Shown here: piece by piece, positions 1 to 12,081 of the stretch
Layout: every line of letters begins with the position of its first letter
Numbering within the stretch: the stretch's first letter is position 1
Assembly: GCF_035917235.1 (NCBI RefSeq)
Contig: NZ_CP108423.1
Location: forward strand, 3,289,001 to 3,353,000
DNA length: 64,000 bases
Reading direction: 5' to 3'
Source: Streptomyces sp. NBC_01294
GTDB lineage: Bacteria; Actinomycetota; Actinomycetes; Streptomycetales; Streptomycetaceae
The notes under the pieces: generated by a model
Database searches by the model: none
The model's input: only the letters and a program-made list of their open reading frames with translations
What the model was told of the DNA's origin: nothing
Position numbers and translations under genes: made by a program

Positions 1-576
1 GCCGCCGGGGACGTCGTAGCGGATCTTCGCCCAGACGGCCATCAGGCCGGGGAACAGGGGCGGGTAGATGCCCGACATGCCCTCCCCGTGCAGGAACGAG
101 TTGGCCATGTCGATCAGGGCGCCCGGGTCGCCCTCCTGGCCGCCGAGCCCCCAGGGCGTGCCGCGCAGGGCGACGACCACGCCGCCCGCCACCACGCCGG
201 TGGCGAGACCCGCCAGCGCGGCGCACACCAGGCGCTTCGCCATCTGGTGGCGGCGGAGCGTGCCGCGGTAGGCGGTGTACAGCAGGACCGCGAGCAGGGG
301 CAGGCCGAGTACGGCCACGTACTGCTGGAGCTTGGCGAGACCGCTGACCTGCCCGAGGCGGACGACCGGGTTCACGCTGATGTACGTGCTCAGCAGCGTG
401 AACCCGAGGGCGGCCACCAGGCTGACCACGGCCTCGGCGAGCGGGAGCACCCACCTCCGGGACAGCCATGCCCGGCCCCGTGAGGGCGACGGCCGGCTCG
501 CTGCTTCCGCCGACTCGGCGGGCCGCGTCGCCAGGGCGCCGGCCTCACCGACCTCCTCGGGGGCCAGGTGTGTCAT
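1..576 (-). CDS. Multi-membrane protein, probable GT-C type glycosyltransferase (3' end outside window)
   Basis: 192 codons are visible from an ATG at 576, and the frame runs off the left edge. After about 45 polar residues come hydrophobic helices (residues about 48-68, 80-100, 110-130), then a loop containing the motif YPPLFPGLMAVW. A membrane core with an aromatic-proline YPPLFP loop is typical of polyprenyl-phosphate-dependent GT-C enzymes such as actinobacterial arabinofuranosyltransferases. That assignment is inference from a partial protein. It is the last visible gene of the minus-strand glycan operon, 25 bases after the GT2 gene. It would act in the membrane, adding sugars to a lipid-linked or wall-linked glycan. 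A flippase or polymerase is possible but less likely. Confidence 0.6.
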   Translation of the reverse strand, partial: MTHLAPEEVGEAGALATRPAESAEAASRPSPSRGRAWLSRRWVLPLAEAVVSLVAALGFTLLSTYISVNPVVRLGQVSGLAKLQQYVAVLGLPLLAVLLYTAYRGTLRRHQMAKRLVCAALAGLATGVVAGGVVVALRGTPWGLGGQEGDPGALIDMANSFLHGEGMSGIYPPLFPGLMAVWAKIRYDVPGG

Positions 577-601
577 GTCAGTCCGTTTCTTGGGGGTCGG
601 C

Positions 602-1501
602 TCAGTTCTGGCCGGAGGTGAACACGTGCTTCGCCAGGGTGCGGGCGCCGTCCTTGTGTCCGCGGCGCAGTGCGCCGGGGAGCATGGTGAGCGCGTGCAT
701 GCGGGAGGCGCTGTGGAAGCGCGCCGCGCGGGCCGCCTTCGGCCAGCCGCGGGCGTCCATGCGCTCGGCCACCGCGGAGAAGTACCGCTCGGCCTCCACG
801 AAGCGGGTGCCGGAGAAGGCCTGGACGGACGATTCGCTGACGGCGTGCCGGCGGTACTGGAAGACGGTGGCGGAGTTGTCGATGACCATCTCCTCACCGC
901 CTTCGAGCAGGTCGATCACGAGCGCGAGGTCCTGGATCACCGAGTAGTCGTCCCGGAAGTTCACCTTGCGCAGCACCTCGCCGCGCCAGGCGATGGACGG
1001 GAAGTAGAGCCAGTTGCCGCGCAGCACGCTGGCGGCCAGCTCCTCGCCGCCCATCAGCCGGCGGCCCTTGACCCGCGGCGAGTAGAGCCGCTGCTTGGTG
1101 TTGTCCGCCAGTCCCTGGGTGACCCGGCCCTCGCCGTCGATCACCTCGACGCCGGGCTGGACCATGCCGACGCCCGGGTGGGCGCCGATGATCCCGCGCA
1201 CGGTCTCCAGGTAGCGCGGGTGCAGCAGGTCGTCGCAGCCCATGATGACCACGTAGTCGGCCTCGGAGAGCCGCACGCACTTCTGGAAGTTCTTGGTGAT
1301 GCCGACGTTCTGCTCGTTGCGCGTGTAGTGCACCCGGTCGTCACCGAGCTGCTCGAACCAGCCGGGTACGTCCGGCTCCTTGCCGTCGTCGATCACGACG
1401 AGGCGGAAGTCCGGGTCCGTCTGCGCCAGGATGCTGCGGACGGCGTCCTGCATCAGCTGCACGTCCCCGTAGTAGGGGAGCATAAAGTCGAAGGTCGCCA
1501 C
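602..1501 (-). CDS. GT2 family glycosyltransferase
   Basis: 299 aa with a GTG start. The N-terminus has the GT-A pattern: MLPYYGDVQLMQDAVRSIL, then VVIDDG, and about 60 residues later a D-x-D-like VIMGCDDLLHP. A charged C-terminal helix follows around the RRHAVSES region. This is the usual layout of an inverting NDP-sugar transferase such as a rhamnosyl- or galactosyltransferase. The gene lies 6 bases after the DUF2304 gene, in the operon carrying rfbB and rfbD, so dTDP-rhamnose is a plausible donor. The family is secure; donor, acceptor and linkage are unknown. Confidence 0.85.
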   Translation of the reverse strand: MATFDFMLPYYGDVQLMQDAVRSILAQTDPDFRLVVIDDGKEPDVPGWFEQLGDDRVHYTRNEQNVGITKNFQKCVRLSEADYVVIMGCDDLLHPRYLETVRGIIGAHPGVGMVQPGVEVIDGEGRVTQGLADNTKQRLYSPRVKGRRLMGGEELAASVLRGNWLYFPSIAWRGEVLRKVNFRDDYSVIQDLALVIDLLEGGEEMVIDNSATVFQYRRHAVSESSVQAFSGTRFVEAERYFSAVAERMDARGWPKAARAARFHSASRMHALTMLPGALRRGHKDGARTLAKHVFTSGQN

Positions 1502-1507
1502 GGAGCT

Positions 1508-1966
1508 TCAGGCCTTCACGGAGTCGGAGTCGGCTGCGGGAGCGGACGCAGGAGCGGGAACGGCAACGGTCTCGGCAGCGCCGACGGCGGCCGGGCCGGC
1601 GAGGTCGTCCTGCCCGAGGCGCTCGTCGTTGTGCCGCAGGCCCTCGTTGATGGCCACCGTCCGCGCCAGGTCGGTGATCTTCTTCTCCAGCGAGCGGAAG
1701 CGCAGGAAGGTGTTGAGCGTGAGGAAGCCCATCGCGAGCACCATCACGTAGAGCACCAGGTCGGTGCCTCGACCGACGCCGAGCTGCTGGGCGAGCCAGG
1801 TGACGTCCGTCGGGCGGAGCACCGCGTAGACGTTGACGACGACGAAGGCCGAGAACGCTATGCGCTTCCACGCACGGTTCTTCGCCTGGCCCCAGGTCCG
1901 GATGAACATCAGTGCCATGGACACCGAGCCGACGATCAGCAGCAGCTGAATCCAGAAGTACTTCAT
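1508..1966 (-). CDS. DUF2304 family small membrane protein
   Basis: 152 aa. Three hydrophobic segments (residues about 5-22, 36-52, 70-90) are followed by a helical charged segment (FRSLEKKITDLARTVAINE) and an Ala/Pro-rich tail. This is the DUF2304 pattern: three helices plus a short coiled coil. In actinobacteria and other bacteria such genes typically sit directly beside a DPM1-like GT2 gene, as here, where its ATG overlaps the preceding stop by four bases (ATGA). A role as membrane partner of that transferase is inference from neighbourhood. No catalytic motif is visible. Confidence 0.8.
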   Translation of the reverse strand: MKYFWIQLLLIVGSVSMALMFIRTWGQAKNRAWKRIAFSAFVVVNVYAVLRPTDVTWLAQQLGVGRGTDLVLYVMVLAMGFLTLNTFLRFRSLEKKITDLARTVAINEGLRHNDERLGQDDLAGPAAVGAAETVAVPAPASAPAADSDSVKA

Positions 1967-2724
1967 CGACGCCCACGCTCCCGCAGCGAAATGTCAAAAA
2001 GGATGTTGACGCCGTTGATCAGGGACTGACCCTTGGCGCGTGAGTAGTCGGTGTAGAGGATGTCCACCGGCACCTCGGTGACGCGCAGCGAGGAGCCGGC
2101 GAGGAAGCCGACCAGTTCGGAGGCGTGGGCCATGCCGTTCATGGTGATGTTCAGCTGCTCGGCGGCCTCACGGCCCAGCACGCGCAGGCCGTTGTGCGCG
2201 TCGGTGAGCTTGAGCTTGCGCGCGGTCGGGCTGACGGCGGCGGCCGTGCGCAGCACGACCTGCTTGATCCACGGCACTTGGCCGTTCTGTTCGATGAAGC
2301 GGGAGCCGAGCACCACGTCGGCCTCGTCGCGGCGCAGCACCGCGACCATCGTCTCGACGTCCTTGGTCTGGTGCTGACCATCGGCGTCGAAGGTGGCGAA
2401 GTAGCGGGCGCCGGGCTGGGCGAGCGCGTACGTGAGGCCGGTCTGCAGGGCCGCGCCCTGGCCAAGGTTGACCGGGTGGCGCACCAGGTGGGCGCCGGTC
2501 GTGGCTATGTGCCGGGCCGAGTCGTCGGTGCTGCCGTCGTCGACGACGACGATGTTGGGGAACGTCTTGCGGGCCCCCTCGACCACGTCGGCGATCACCT
2601 GGCCCTCGTTATAGGCCGGTATGACCAGCCAGACATCGTCGTATTCGGACACGGTAGCTCCAGCGGAACGGGGCACAAACGAGTGCTCGGTGATCGGTGT
2701 GACGTCGTGGGCCGGCACGGTCAT
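1963..2724 (-). CDS. GT2 glycosyltransferase, dolichol-phosphate mannosyltransferase (DPM1)-like
   Basis: 253 aa, ATG start overlapping the flippase stop. It has the DPM1-type signatures VIPAYNEGQVIADVV, VVDDGSTDDS (nucleotide binding) and FDADGQH (the D-x-D metal motif), plus LNLGQGAAL-type spacing (here NLGQGAALQTG). There is no C-terminal membrane domain; the next gene (DUF2304) supplies the membrane helices. It probably moves a sugar from an NDP-sugar to polyprenyl phosphate on the cytoplasmic face, giving a donor for a GT-C enzyme such as the one at the left edge. Substrate is not readable from the sequence. Confidence 0.85.
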   Translation of the reverse strand: MTVPAHDVTPITEHSFVPRSAGATVSEYDDVWLVIPAYNEGQVIADVVEGARKTFPNIVVVDDGSTDDSARHIATTGAHLVRHPVNLGQGAALQTGLTYALAQPGARYFATFDADGQHQTKDVETMVAVLRRDEADVVLGSRFIEQNGQVPWIKQVVLRTAAAVSPTARKLKLTDAHNGLRVLGREAAEQLNITMNGMAHASELVGFLAGSSLRVTEVPVDILYTDYSRAKGQSLINGVNILFDISLRERGRR

Positions 2725-4058
2725 TTCCCGACAGCCCCCACGCCCGGGCTGCTTGCGTCGGCCAGCTGCCGGGGGCCTTCACCGGCTGCCGCGGCGGCTC
2801 CGGGGAAGCTCAGCCTCAGGGCTGCCAGCATAGCGAGCACGGTGGCGAGGGAACCGAGAGCGTAGGCAACGATCACGCGCACGGCCACATCGCCCGGGAT
2901 CAGGGTGATGCCCACCAGGACCGCGGTACCGAGGGCCCAGCAGAGCAACTGCAGGTTGTGCCGCTTGAATACCATGAGGGCCTGTCCGAGCACCATCGCG
3001 AACATGTATGCCACGGTGCCCGCGGACATCAGGAAGAAGTCGAAACTGCCCAGCACCGGCTCGGCCTTGAAGAGCACCTGGATCAGCCAGGGCCCGAGCA
3101 CCGTGGCGGGCACGCCGCCGAGCAGCCCGAGCGCTCCGACGACCACGCCGATCCGGCGCAGCATCGCCCAGAACGCGGCCCGGTCGCCGGCCGTGAAGGC
3201 GGCGGTCAGGCCGCTGAGCAGCGAGGCCTGGAGCGAGCCGAAGACGAAGAGCGGCACCCGGGCCAGGACCAGCGCGCTGAGCAGGGCCGCGATCAGGGCG
3301 CTGTCGTCGGGGGCCAGCAGCTTGGTGCTCATCACCGCGGCGTTGACGACGAGCTGGGACAGCAGGGTCGCGCAGACGAGCAGGCCCAGTCCGCCGTACA
3401 GCTCCCGCCAGGCGATCGGTTCGCCGGGCCCGACGGCGCGCAGCAGCGCCGGCAGGGTGACGAGGGTCGCCACGATCGGCGCGATGGCCAGGACCAGGCT
3501 GAAGGCGAGGGCGGAGTGCAGCCCGAACACCGCGCAGCCGACGGCGAGCACGATGCGCAGGCCGCCGTCGACGGCGAGCTGGGCGCCGTACGCGCCGAAC
3601 CGGCCGAGGCCGGCCAGCACACCGCGGGTGAGGTAGCAGACGGCCATGCCGGTGAAGGCACCGCCGAGCGCCGCCACCAGACCGCGGTCGCCCTGGAACA
3701 GCAGGTCGGCGATCGGGCCCGCGAGGAGGCCCAGGACGAGCAGGGTCACGCCGAGGATCCCCGCGGTGAGCACGGTCGCCCGGCGGAGCACCGGGGCGGC
3801 GCCCTGGCCGAGGACCGCACGGGCGGAGACGATCCGGGTGAGCTCCTGCTCGATGGGGAAGAAGACGCCGATGCCGATGGACATCACGATCGTCCACAGC
3901 ACCGAGACGTTCGCCATCGCCGTGTCGTACCCGGCGAGGCTGTGACCGGCCACGCCCAGGTGGACGTACGAGGCCGCGCCGAGCACGACGGTGCCGCCGG
4001 CCACCGCGACGGTGCCCGGCGGCAGCGCCGCGCTCAACTTGTTCAGCAGGGCTTTCAT
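2721..4058 (-). CDS. Polysaccharide flippase-like integral membrane protein (Wzx/MATE-like)
   Basis: 445 aa with about 12 predicted hydrophobic helices spread along the whole length, no soluble domain and no ABC motif. The size and repeated alternation of Ala/Leu/Val-rich helices with short charged loops fit the MOP superfamily (Wzx-like flippases). It starts with ATG overlapping the rfbD stop by four bases, and its own stop overlaps the next GT gene. In this operon it would flip lipid-linked oligosaccharide across the membrane. Assignment rests on architecture and context, as flippases share few residues. Confidence 0.75.
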   Translation of the reverse strand: MKALLNKLSAALPPGTVAVAGGTVVLGAASYVHLGVAGHSLAGYDTAMANVSVLWTIVMSIGIGVFFPIEQELTRIVSARAVLGQGAAPVLRRATVLTAGILGVTLLVLGLLAGPIADLLFQGDRGLVAALGGAFTGMAVCYLTRGVLAGLGRFGAYGAQLAVDGGLRIVLAVGCAVFGLHSALAFSLVLAIAPIVATLVTLPALLRAVGPGEPIAWRELYGGLGLLVCATLLSQLVVNAAVMSTKLLAPDDSALIAALLSALVLARVPLFVFGSLQASLLSGLTAAFTAGDRAAFWAMLRRIGVVVGALGLLGGVPATVLGPWLIQVLFKAEPVLGSFDFFLMSAGTVAYMFAMVLGQALMVFKRHNLQLLCWALGTAVLVGITLIPGDVAVRVIVAYALGSLATVLAMLAALRLSFPGAAAAAGEGPRQLADASSPGVGAVGK

Positions 4059-4984
4059 CCCGCTCGGCCGTCCCGCGCCTGGTCGGCCAGTGCGGTGAAG
4101 CCGGGGGCGGTCAGTGCCTCGGCCAGCTGTACGTGCCAGTCGGCCAGCGGGGGCAGGCCCGCCTCGGCCCAGCGGTCGTGCCCGAGCACGCTGAAGGCGG
4201 GGCGGACGGCCGGGCGGACGTACGCGTCGGAGGTGGTCGGCCGGATCCGCTCGGGGTCGAGCCCGCTCAGCCGGTAGGCCTCGCGCGCCAGCCCCATCCA
4301 GGTGGTCCGGCCGCCGGCCGTGCCGTGGTAGACGCCGGCCGGGGCCTTGCCGTCGAGCGCGGCCCGGCCGAGCGCGACCAGGTGGCGGGCCAGCGCGTAG
4401 GACCAGGTGGGCTGGCCGTGCTGGTCGTCGACGACGTCGAGGGAGTCGCGCACGGCGGCCAGCTTCAGCATGGTGGCGACGAAGTTGTGCCCGTGCTCGC
4501 CGTACAGCCAGGCGCTGCGGACGACGTAGCCGTCCTGCGGCAGCACCTCGGCGACGGCCTGCTCGCCGACCAGCTTGGTGCGCCCGTAGGCGTTGACCGG
4601 GCCGGTCGCGGCGTTCTCGGAGTACGGCTCGGAGGCGTCGCCGGGCAGCACGTAGTCGGTGGAGATGTGGAGCAGGCGCGCGCCGGCGGCGGCGCAGGCC
4701 TCCGCGAGGACGCGCACGGCGGTGCCGTTGACGGCCGTGGCGGCTTCCTCGGCGGTCTCGGCGCCGTCCACGTCGGTCCAGGCGGCGCAGTTGACGACCA
4801 CCGCGACGCCTTCGACGGCGGCGCGGACCGCGGCCGGGTCGGTGATGTCGAGGTCCGTGCGTCCGAGGCCGACGGCCTCGATGCCGGCGTCCTTGAGCGC
4901 GGTCAGGACGTCCTGGCCGAGCATCCCGGCGGCGCCGGTGACGAGCCAGCTCCGCGCGGAGGCGTTCCCGGGGTGCGTGCTCAC
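4055..4984 (-). CDS. rfbD: dTDP-4-dehydrorhamnose reductase
   Basis: 309 aa. The GTG at 4984 overlaps the TGA of rfbB (GTGA), which decides the start; the frame stays open further upstream only as a shadow of rfbB. It has the NAD(P)-binding motif VTGAAGMLGQD near residue 15, STDYVLPG, and the extended-SDR catalytic pair in YGRTKLVGE. It reduces dTDP-4-keto-L-rhamnose to dTDP-L-rhamnose, the last step of the Rml pathway. rfbA, rfbB and rfbC are all within 3 kb, so the pathway is complete here. Confidence 0.93.
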   Translation of the reverse strand: MSTHPGNASARSWLVTGAAGMLGQDVLTALKDAGIEAVGLGRTDLDITDPAAVRAAVEGVAVVVNCAAWTDVDGAETAEEAATAVNGTAVRVLAEACAAAGARLLHISTDYVLPGDASEPYSENAATGPVNAYGRTKLVGEQAVAEVLPQDGYVVRSAWLYGEHGHNFVATMLKLAAVRDSLDVVDDQHGQPTWSYALARHLVALGRAALDGKAPAGVYHGTAGGRTTWMGLAREAYRLSGLDPERIRPTTSDAYVRPAVRPAFSVLGHDRWAEAGLPPLADWHVQLAEALTAPGFTALADQARDGRAG

Positions 4985-5958
4985 TTCTGCAGGGCCGCCT
5001 TCGCCTTCAGCGGCTCCCACCAGGCGCGGTTCTCGCGGTACCAGTCGATGGTGGCCTTGATGCCGTCCTCGAAGGTGACCTGCGGGGCGTAGCCCAGCTC
5101 GGCGCCGATCTTGCTGATGTCGATGGAGTAGCGGAGGTCGTGGCCCTTGCGGTCCTCGACCGGCTCGACCATGTCCCAGCCGAGGCCGGCGGCCTCCAGC
5201 AGGACGCCGGTGAGCTCCTTGTTGGTGAGCTCGGTGCCGCCGCCGATGTTGTAGACCTCGCCGGCGCGGCCCTTGCGCATGGCCAGGTCGATGCCGCGGC
5301 AGTGGTCGGAGACGTGCAGCCAGTCGCGGACGTTGCCGCCGTTGCCGTACAGCGGGACCTTCTTGCCGTCCATCAGGTTGGAGACGAACAGCGGGATGAC
5401 CTTCTCCGGGAACTGGTAGTGCCCGTAGTTGTTGGAGCAGCGGGTGACCACCACGTCCATGCCGTGGGTGCGGTGGTAGGCCAGCGCCAGCAGGTCGGAC
5501 GACGCCTTGGAGGCGGAGTACGGGGAGTTGGGCACCAGCGGCCACTCCTCCGTCCAGGAGCCCTCGCTGATCGAGCCGTAGACCTCGTCGGTGGAGATGT
5601 GGACGAAGCGGCCGACGCCGTGCTTGCGGGCGGAGTCCAGCAGGACCTGCGTGCCCACGACGTTGGTCATCACGAACGGGCCCGCGCCGGCGATCGAGCG
5701 GTCCACGTGGGACTCGGCGGCGAAGTGCACGACGACGTCGTGGCCGGGCATGACCTGGTCGACGGCCTCCGCGTCGCAGATGTCGCCCTTGACGAAGGTG
5801 TATCCCGGGTGATCCGCGACCGGCGCCAGATTCGCTTCGACGCCGGAGTAGGTCAGCTTGTCGAAGACCGTGATCCGGGCCGAGGCATCTGCGCCGAGCT
5901 GCTGGCGGACGAATTCTGAACCGATGAAGCCGGCGCCGCCGGTCACGAGGATGCGCAT
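4981..5958 (-). CDS. rfbB: dTDP-glucose 4,6-dehydratase
   Basis: 325 aa. Extended SDR: GGAGFIGSEFVR at residues 7-18, HFAAESHVDRS, the catalytic STDEVYG, and the YSASKASSD triad motif. The length fits the family (320-360). It converts dTDP-glucose to dTDP-4-keto-6-deoxyglucose. It is the first gene of the seven-gene minus-strand glycan operon and diverges from rfbA across 81 bases. A TAGACT hexamer at 5968-5973 (minus strand) ends 9 bases before the ATG, so the transcript probably has almost no leader. Confidence 0.95.
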   Translation of the reverse strand: MRILVTGGAGFIGSEFVRQQLGADASARITVFDKLTYSGVEANLAPVADHPGYTFVKGDICDAEAVDQVMPGHDVVVHFAAESHVDRSIAGAGPFVMTNVVGTQVLLDSARKHGVGRFVHISTDEVYGSISEGSWTEEWPLVPNSPYSASKASSDLLALAYHRTHGMDVVVTRCSNNYGHYQFPEKVIPLFVSNLMDGKKVPLYGNGGNVRDWLHVSDHCRGIDLAMRKGRAGEVYNIGGGTELTNKELTGVLLEAAGLGWDMVEPVEDRKGHDLRYSIDISKIGAELGYAPQVTFEDGIKATIDWYRENRAWWEPLKAKAALQK

Positions 5959-5967
5959 AATACGAAG

Positions 5968-6033
5968 AGTCTAGCGGCCTGCCGAACGTCACATTCCCTT
6001 GGCTCGGCTCCCCTGCACCCTCTCGCATAGGGT
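5968..6033. promoter_or_regulatory. Divergent rfbB / rfbA promoter region
   Basis: The 81-base gap holds a TANNNT -10-like hexamer for each gene: TAGACT on the minus strand (5973-5968), 9 bases before rfbB, and TAGGGT on the plus strand (6028-6033), 6 bases before the rfbA ATG. Neither gene has a clear Shine-Dalgarno sequence in the remaining space, so both may be leaderless, which is common in Streptomyces. The -35 elements are poor, so the promoter calls are tentative. Confidence 0.5.
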
Positions 6034-6039
6034 TCACCC

Positions 6040-6915
6040 ATGCGTGGAATCCTTTTGGCCGGTGGCACCGGATCGCGACTCTGGCCGTTGACCCGGGCCG
6101 TTTCGAAGCAGCTGCTGCCCGTCTTCGACAAGCCGATGATCTATTACCCCCTCTCCACCCTGGTGATGGCGGGTATCAGCGAAATCCTGATCATCACCAC
6201 CCCCGAAGACCGCGACCAGTTCGAGCGACTGCTCGGCGACGGTTCGCAGTTCGGCCTGCGGCTGGAGTACGCCGTCCAGGAGCGTCCGGAGGGCATCGCC
6301 CAGGCGTTCGTCCTCGGCGCCGACTTCATCGGCGACGAGTCCGTCGCGCTCATCCTCGGCGACAACATCTTCCACGGCAGTGGCCTCGGCACCCGCCTCG
6401 CCCAGCACACCGACGCCAAGGGCGGCCGCGTGTTCGCGTACCCCGTGGCGGACCCCACGGCGTACGGCGTGGTCGAGTTCGACGAGAAGGGCCAGGCCAT
6501 CTCCATCGAGGAGAAGCCGGTCAAGCCCAAGTCCCGCTACGCGGTGCCGGGCCTCTACTTCTACGACAACCAGGTCGTCGAGATCGCCCGCGGCCTGAAG
6601 CCCAGCGCCCGCGGCGAGCTGGAGATCACCGCCGTCAACGACGCGTACCTCCAGGCCGGCGAGCTCAATGTCACCATCCTCGACCGCGGTACCGCCTGGC
6701 TGGACACCGGCACCTTCGTCTCGATGGTGCAGGCCTCCGAGTTCGTCCGCGTGATCGAGGAGCGTCAGGGCTTCAAGATCGGCTGCATCGAGGAGGCGGC
6801 CTGGCGGGCCGGCCTGATCGACTCCGCGCAGCTGCGCGCGCTCGCCGAGCCGCTGACGAAGAGCGGCTACGGCGACTACCTGCTGACGCTGCTCGACGAG
6901 GAGAACGCACGATGA
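6040..6915 (+). CDS. rfbA: Glucose-1-phosphate thymidylyltransferase
   Basis: 291 aa. N-terminal nucleotidyltransferase signature [14 protein letters not shown], then [16 protein letters not shown] and [10 protein letters not shown]; the length matches short RmlA enzymes. It joins dTTP and glucose-1-phosphate to make dTDP-glucose, the first and feedback-controlled step of dTDP-rhamnose synthesis. Its stop overlaps the rfbC start by four bases (ATGA), so the two are translationally coupled. A -10-like TAGGGT 6 bases before the ATG suggests a leaderless message. Confidence 0.96.
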   Translation: MRGILLAGGTGSRLWPLTRAVSKQLLPVFDKPMIYYPLSTLVMAGISEILIITTPEDRDQFERLLGDGSQFGLRLEYAVQERPEGIAQAFVLGADFIGDESVALILGDNIFHGSGLGTRLAQHTDAKGGRVFAYPVADPTAYGVVEFDEKGQAISIEEKPVKPKSRYAVPGLYFYDNQVVEIARGLKPSARGELEITAVNDAYLQAGELNVTILDRGTAWLDTGTFVSMVQASEFVRVIEERQGFKIGCIEEAAWRAGLIDSAQLRALAEPLTKSGYGDYLLTLLDEENAR

Positions 6916-7511
6916 AGTTCCGCGAGCTCTCCATCGCGGGCGCCTTCGAGGTCACCCCGCAGCTGCACGGCGACCCCCGCGGCCTGTTCACCGAGTGGTA
7001 CCGCTTCGACCGGCTGGCCGAGGTCGTCGGCCACCCGCTGAACCTGGCGCAGGCGAACCTCTCGGTCTCCGCCGCGGGCGTGGTCCGCGGCGTCCACTTC
7101 GCCGACGTGCCGCGCGGCCAGGCGAAGTACATCACCTGCGTACGCGGCGCCGCGCTCGACGTCGTCGTGGACCTGCGGGTCGGCTCCCCCACCTTCGGTG
7201 AGTGGGAAGGCGTCCTCCTCGACGACGTGGACCGCCGCGCGGTCTACATCCCCGAGGGCTTCGGCCACGGCTTCTGCGCGCTGAGCGACGACGCCACGCT
7301 GTCCTACCTCTGCTCGGAGGCGTACAACCCGACCGGCGAGCACGGCGTGCACCCGCTGGACCCGGAACTGGGCATCGCGTGGCCGGCCGAGGTCCCGCAG
7401 CTGTCCGCCCGTGACGAGGCCGCCCCGTCGCTGGCCGACGCCATCGCGTCCGGGCTGCTGCCCGACTACGCCACCTGCATCGAGTTCACCGAGTCCCTGC
7501 GCGTGAGCTGA
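6912..7511 (+). CDS. rfbC: dTDP-4-dehydrorhamnose 3,5-epimerase
   Basis: 199 aa, cupin-fold RmlC. Visible hallmarks are the catalytic-His segment [29 protein letters not shown], and [11 protein letters not shown] (the strand before the active-site Tyr). It epimerises dTDP-4-keto-6-deoxyglucose at C3 and C5. It is cotranscribed with rfbA and ends before a strong terminator at 7527-7560. Some RmlC paralogues in antibiotic clusters do only a 3- or 5-epimerisation, but the adjacent rfbA, B and D favour the rhamnose role. Confidence 0.94.
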   Translation: MKFRELSIAGAFEVTPQLHGDPRGLFTEWYRFDRLAEVVGHPLNLAQANLSVSAAGVVRGVHFADVPRGQAKYITCVRGAALDVVVDLRVGSPTFGEWEGVLLDDVDRRAVYIPEGFGHGFCALSDDATLSYLCSEAYNPTGEHGVHPLDPELGIAWPAEVPQLSARDEAAPSLADAIASGLLPDYATCIEFTESLRVS

Positions 7512-7526
7512 CCCCACCGCCGTACG

Positions 7527-7560
7527 AGAGGGCCGCACCCCGTCCGGGGTGCGGCCCTCT
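7527..7560 (+). terminator. Terminator of rfbA-rfbC
   Basis: A perfect 15-base stem (7527-7541 with 7546-7560) and a 4-base loop lie 16 bases after the rfbC stop. There is no long T-run, as usual in high-GC actinobacteria. Confidence 0.8.
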
Positions 7561-7631
7561 TCCGTACCCGGCCGCGTACGGGCCGGGCTCATACTCGGGC
7601 AGCGTCGACAGCGACGGAGACCGGCAACGCC

Positions 7632-7675
7632 GAAGGGCCCCGCCCCACCGCCGAAGCGATGGGCCGGGGCCCTTC
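7632..7675 (-). terminator. Terminator of the str operon (after tuf)
   Basis: An outer stem of 11 perfect pairs (7632-7642 with 7665-7675) encloses a GCCCCA/TGGGC inner stem. It starts about 48 bases downstream of the tuf stop on the minus strand and separates tuf from the convergent rfbAC unit. Confidence 0.75.
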
Positions 7676-7722
7676 AGTGCGACTTGGTGCCCGGAGACCG
7701 GGCTACCAGGTCAGAGCACGAA

Positions 7723-8916
<1,194 letters not shown>

Positions 8917-8993
8917 GGGGTCCTCCTGGAGAGTGGTTCTGTACGCCTTACTCATCGGCGCCAGGTGATCTTTGCTGGAATGCCGGTTCCCCC

Positions 8994-9023
8994 GGGGCAA
9001 CGGAGGGTTACTCCTGTTGCCCC
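8994..9023 (-). promoter_or_regulatory. Hairpin in the fusA-tuf intergenic leader
   Basis: GGGGCAAC (8994-9001) pairs with GTTGCCCC (9016-9023), and the stem continues with GGAG/CTCC across one bulged base. It lies between the fusA stop and the tuf ribosome-binding site. I recall a separate tuf1 promoter being described in this gap in Streptomyces. The hairpin could be a processing, stability or attenuation element; no T-run follows it on the minus strand. Confidence 0.55.
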
Positions 9024-9064
9024 AGAGGCTCCGGTGACAAGCCTAAAGCGTGTACTCGGAAGAG

Positions 9065-11197
<2,133 letters not shown>

Positions 11198-11236
11198 ATC
11201 GGCTCAGTCTTCTCTCGGTCTCGATGTGGGTTGGGA

Positions 11237-11707
11237 CTACCAGCGGTAGTGCGCGAAGGCCTTGTTGGACTCGGCCATCTTGTGCGTGTCCTCGCGCTTC
11301 TTGACGGCAGCGCCAAGACCGTTGGAGGCGTCGAGCAGCTCGTTCATGAGGCGCTCGGTCATGGTCTTCTCACGACGGGCGCGGGAGTAACCCACGACCC
11401 AACGCAGCGCGAGGGTGGAGGCGCGACCGGGCTTGACCTCGATCGGCACCTGGTAGGTGGCGCCACCGACACGGCGGGACTTGACCTCGAGCGACGGCTT
11501 GACGTTCTCCAGCGCGCGCTTCAGCGTGATGACCGGGTCAGCGCCGGTCTTCTCGCGGAGGCCTTCCATGGCGCCGTAAACGATGCGCTCGGCGGTGGAG
11601 CGCTTGCCGTTCAGGAGGATCTTGTTGATGAGCGACGTCACCAGAGGAGATGCGTAGACCGGGTCGATGATGACCGGGCGCTTCGGGGCGGGGCCCTTAC
11701 GAGGCAT
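11237..11707 (-). CDS. rpsG: 30S ribosomal protein S7
   Basis: 156 aa, normal bacterial length. Starts [11 protein letters not shown] and contains [15 protein letters not shown] and [12 protein letters not shown], the conserved S7 core that binds the 3' major domain of 16S rRNA. It lies 2 bases after rpsL and 39 bases before fusA in the str operon. Confidence 0.97.
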   Translation of the reverse strand: MPRKGPAPKRPVIIDPVYASPLVTSLINKILLNGKRSTAERIVYGAMEGLREKTGADPVITLKRALENVKPSLEVKSRRVGGATYQVPIEVKPGRASTLALRWVVGYSRARREKTMTERLMNELLDASNGLGAAVKKREDTHKMAESNKAFAHYRW

Positions 11708-11709
11708 TC

Positions 11710-12081
11710 TTACTTCTCCTTCTTGGCGCCGTAGCGGCTGCGGGCCTGCTTGCGGTTCTTGACAGCCTGGGTGTCAAGCGCACCGCGGATGATCTTGTAA
11801 CGAACACCCGGCAGGTCCTTCACACGGCCACCACGCACGAGCACGATCGAGTGCTCCTGCAGGTTGTGTCCCTCACCCGGAATGTAAGCGGTGACCTCGA
11901 TGCCAGAGGTCAGACGCACACGCGCGACCTTGCGCAGCGCCGAGTTCGGCTTCTTCGGGGTGGTCGTGAACACACGCGTGCAGACGCCGCGACGCTGGGG
12001 CGAAGCCTCAAGCGCGGGGGTCTTTGTCTTCTCGACCTTGTCCTGCCGGCCCTTACGGACCAGCTGCTGGATCGTAGGCAC
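11710..12081 (-). CDS. rpsL: 30S ribosomal protein S12
   Basis: 123 aa from the GTG at 12081, preceded by GGAG at 12087-12090; the longer open frame upstream is leader. It begins [11 protein letters not shown] and contains [12 protein letters not shown] and [13 protein letters not shown]. Lys43 and Lys88, where streptomycin-resistance substitutions occur in Streptomyces, are both wild type. It is the decoding-centre protein and first gene of the str operon. Its promoter lies about 190 bases upstream, leaving a long untranslated leader. Confidence 0.97.
   Translation of the reverse strand: MPTIQQLVRKGRQDKVEKTKTPALEASPQRRGVCTRVFTTTPKKPNSALRKVARVRLTSGIEVTAYIPGEGHNLQEHSIVLVRGGRVKDLPGVRYKIIRGALDTQAVKNRKQARSRYGAKKEK

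Noticed and set aside
4055..6037. 660-residue single protein covering rfbB and rfbD
   Set aside because: Only the last 309 residues are protein-like (RfbD); the rest is the wrong frame of rfbB. The GTG at 4984 with GTGA overlap is the true start.
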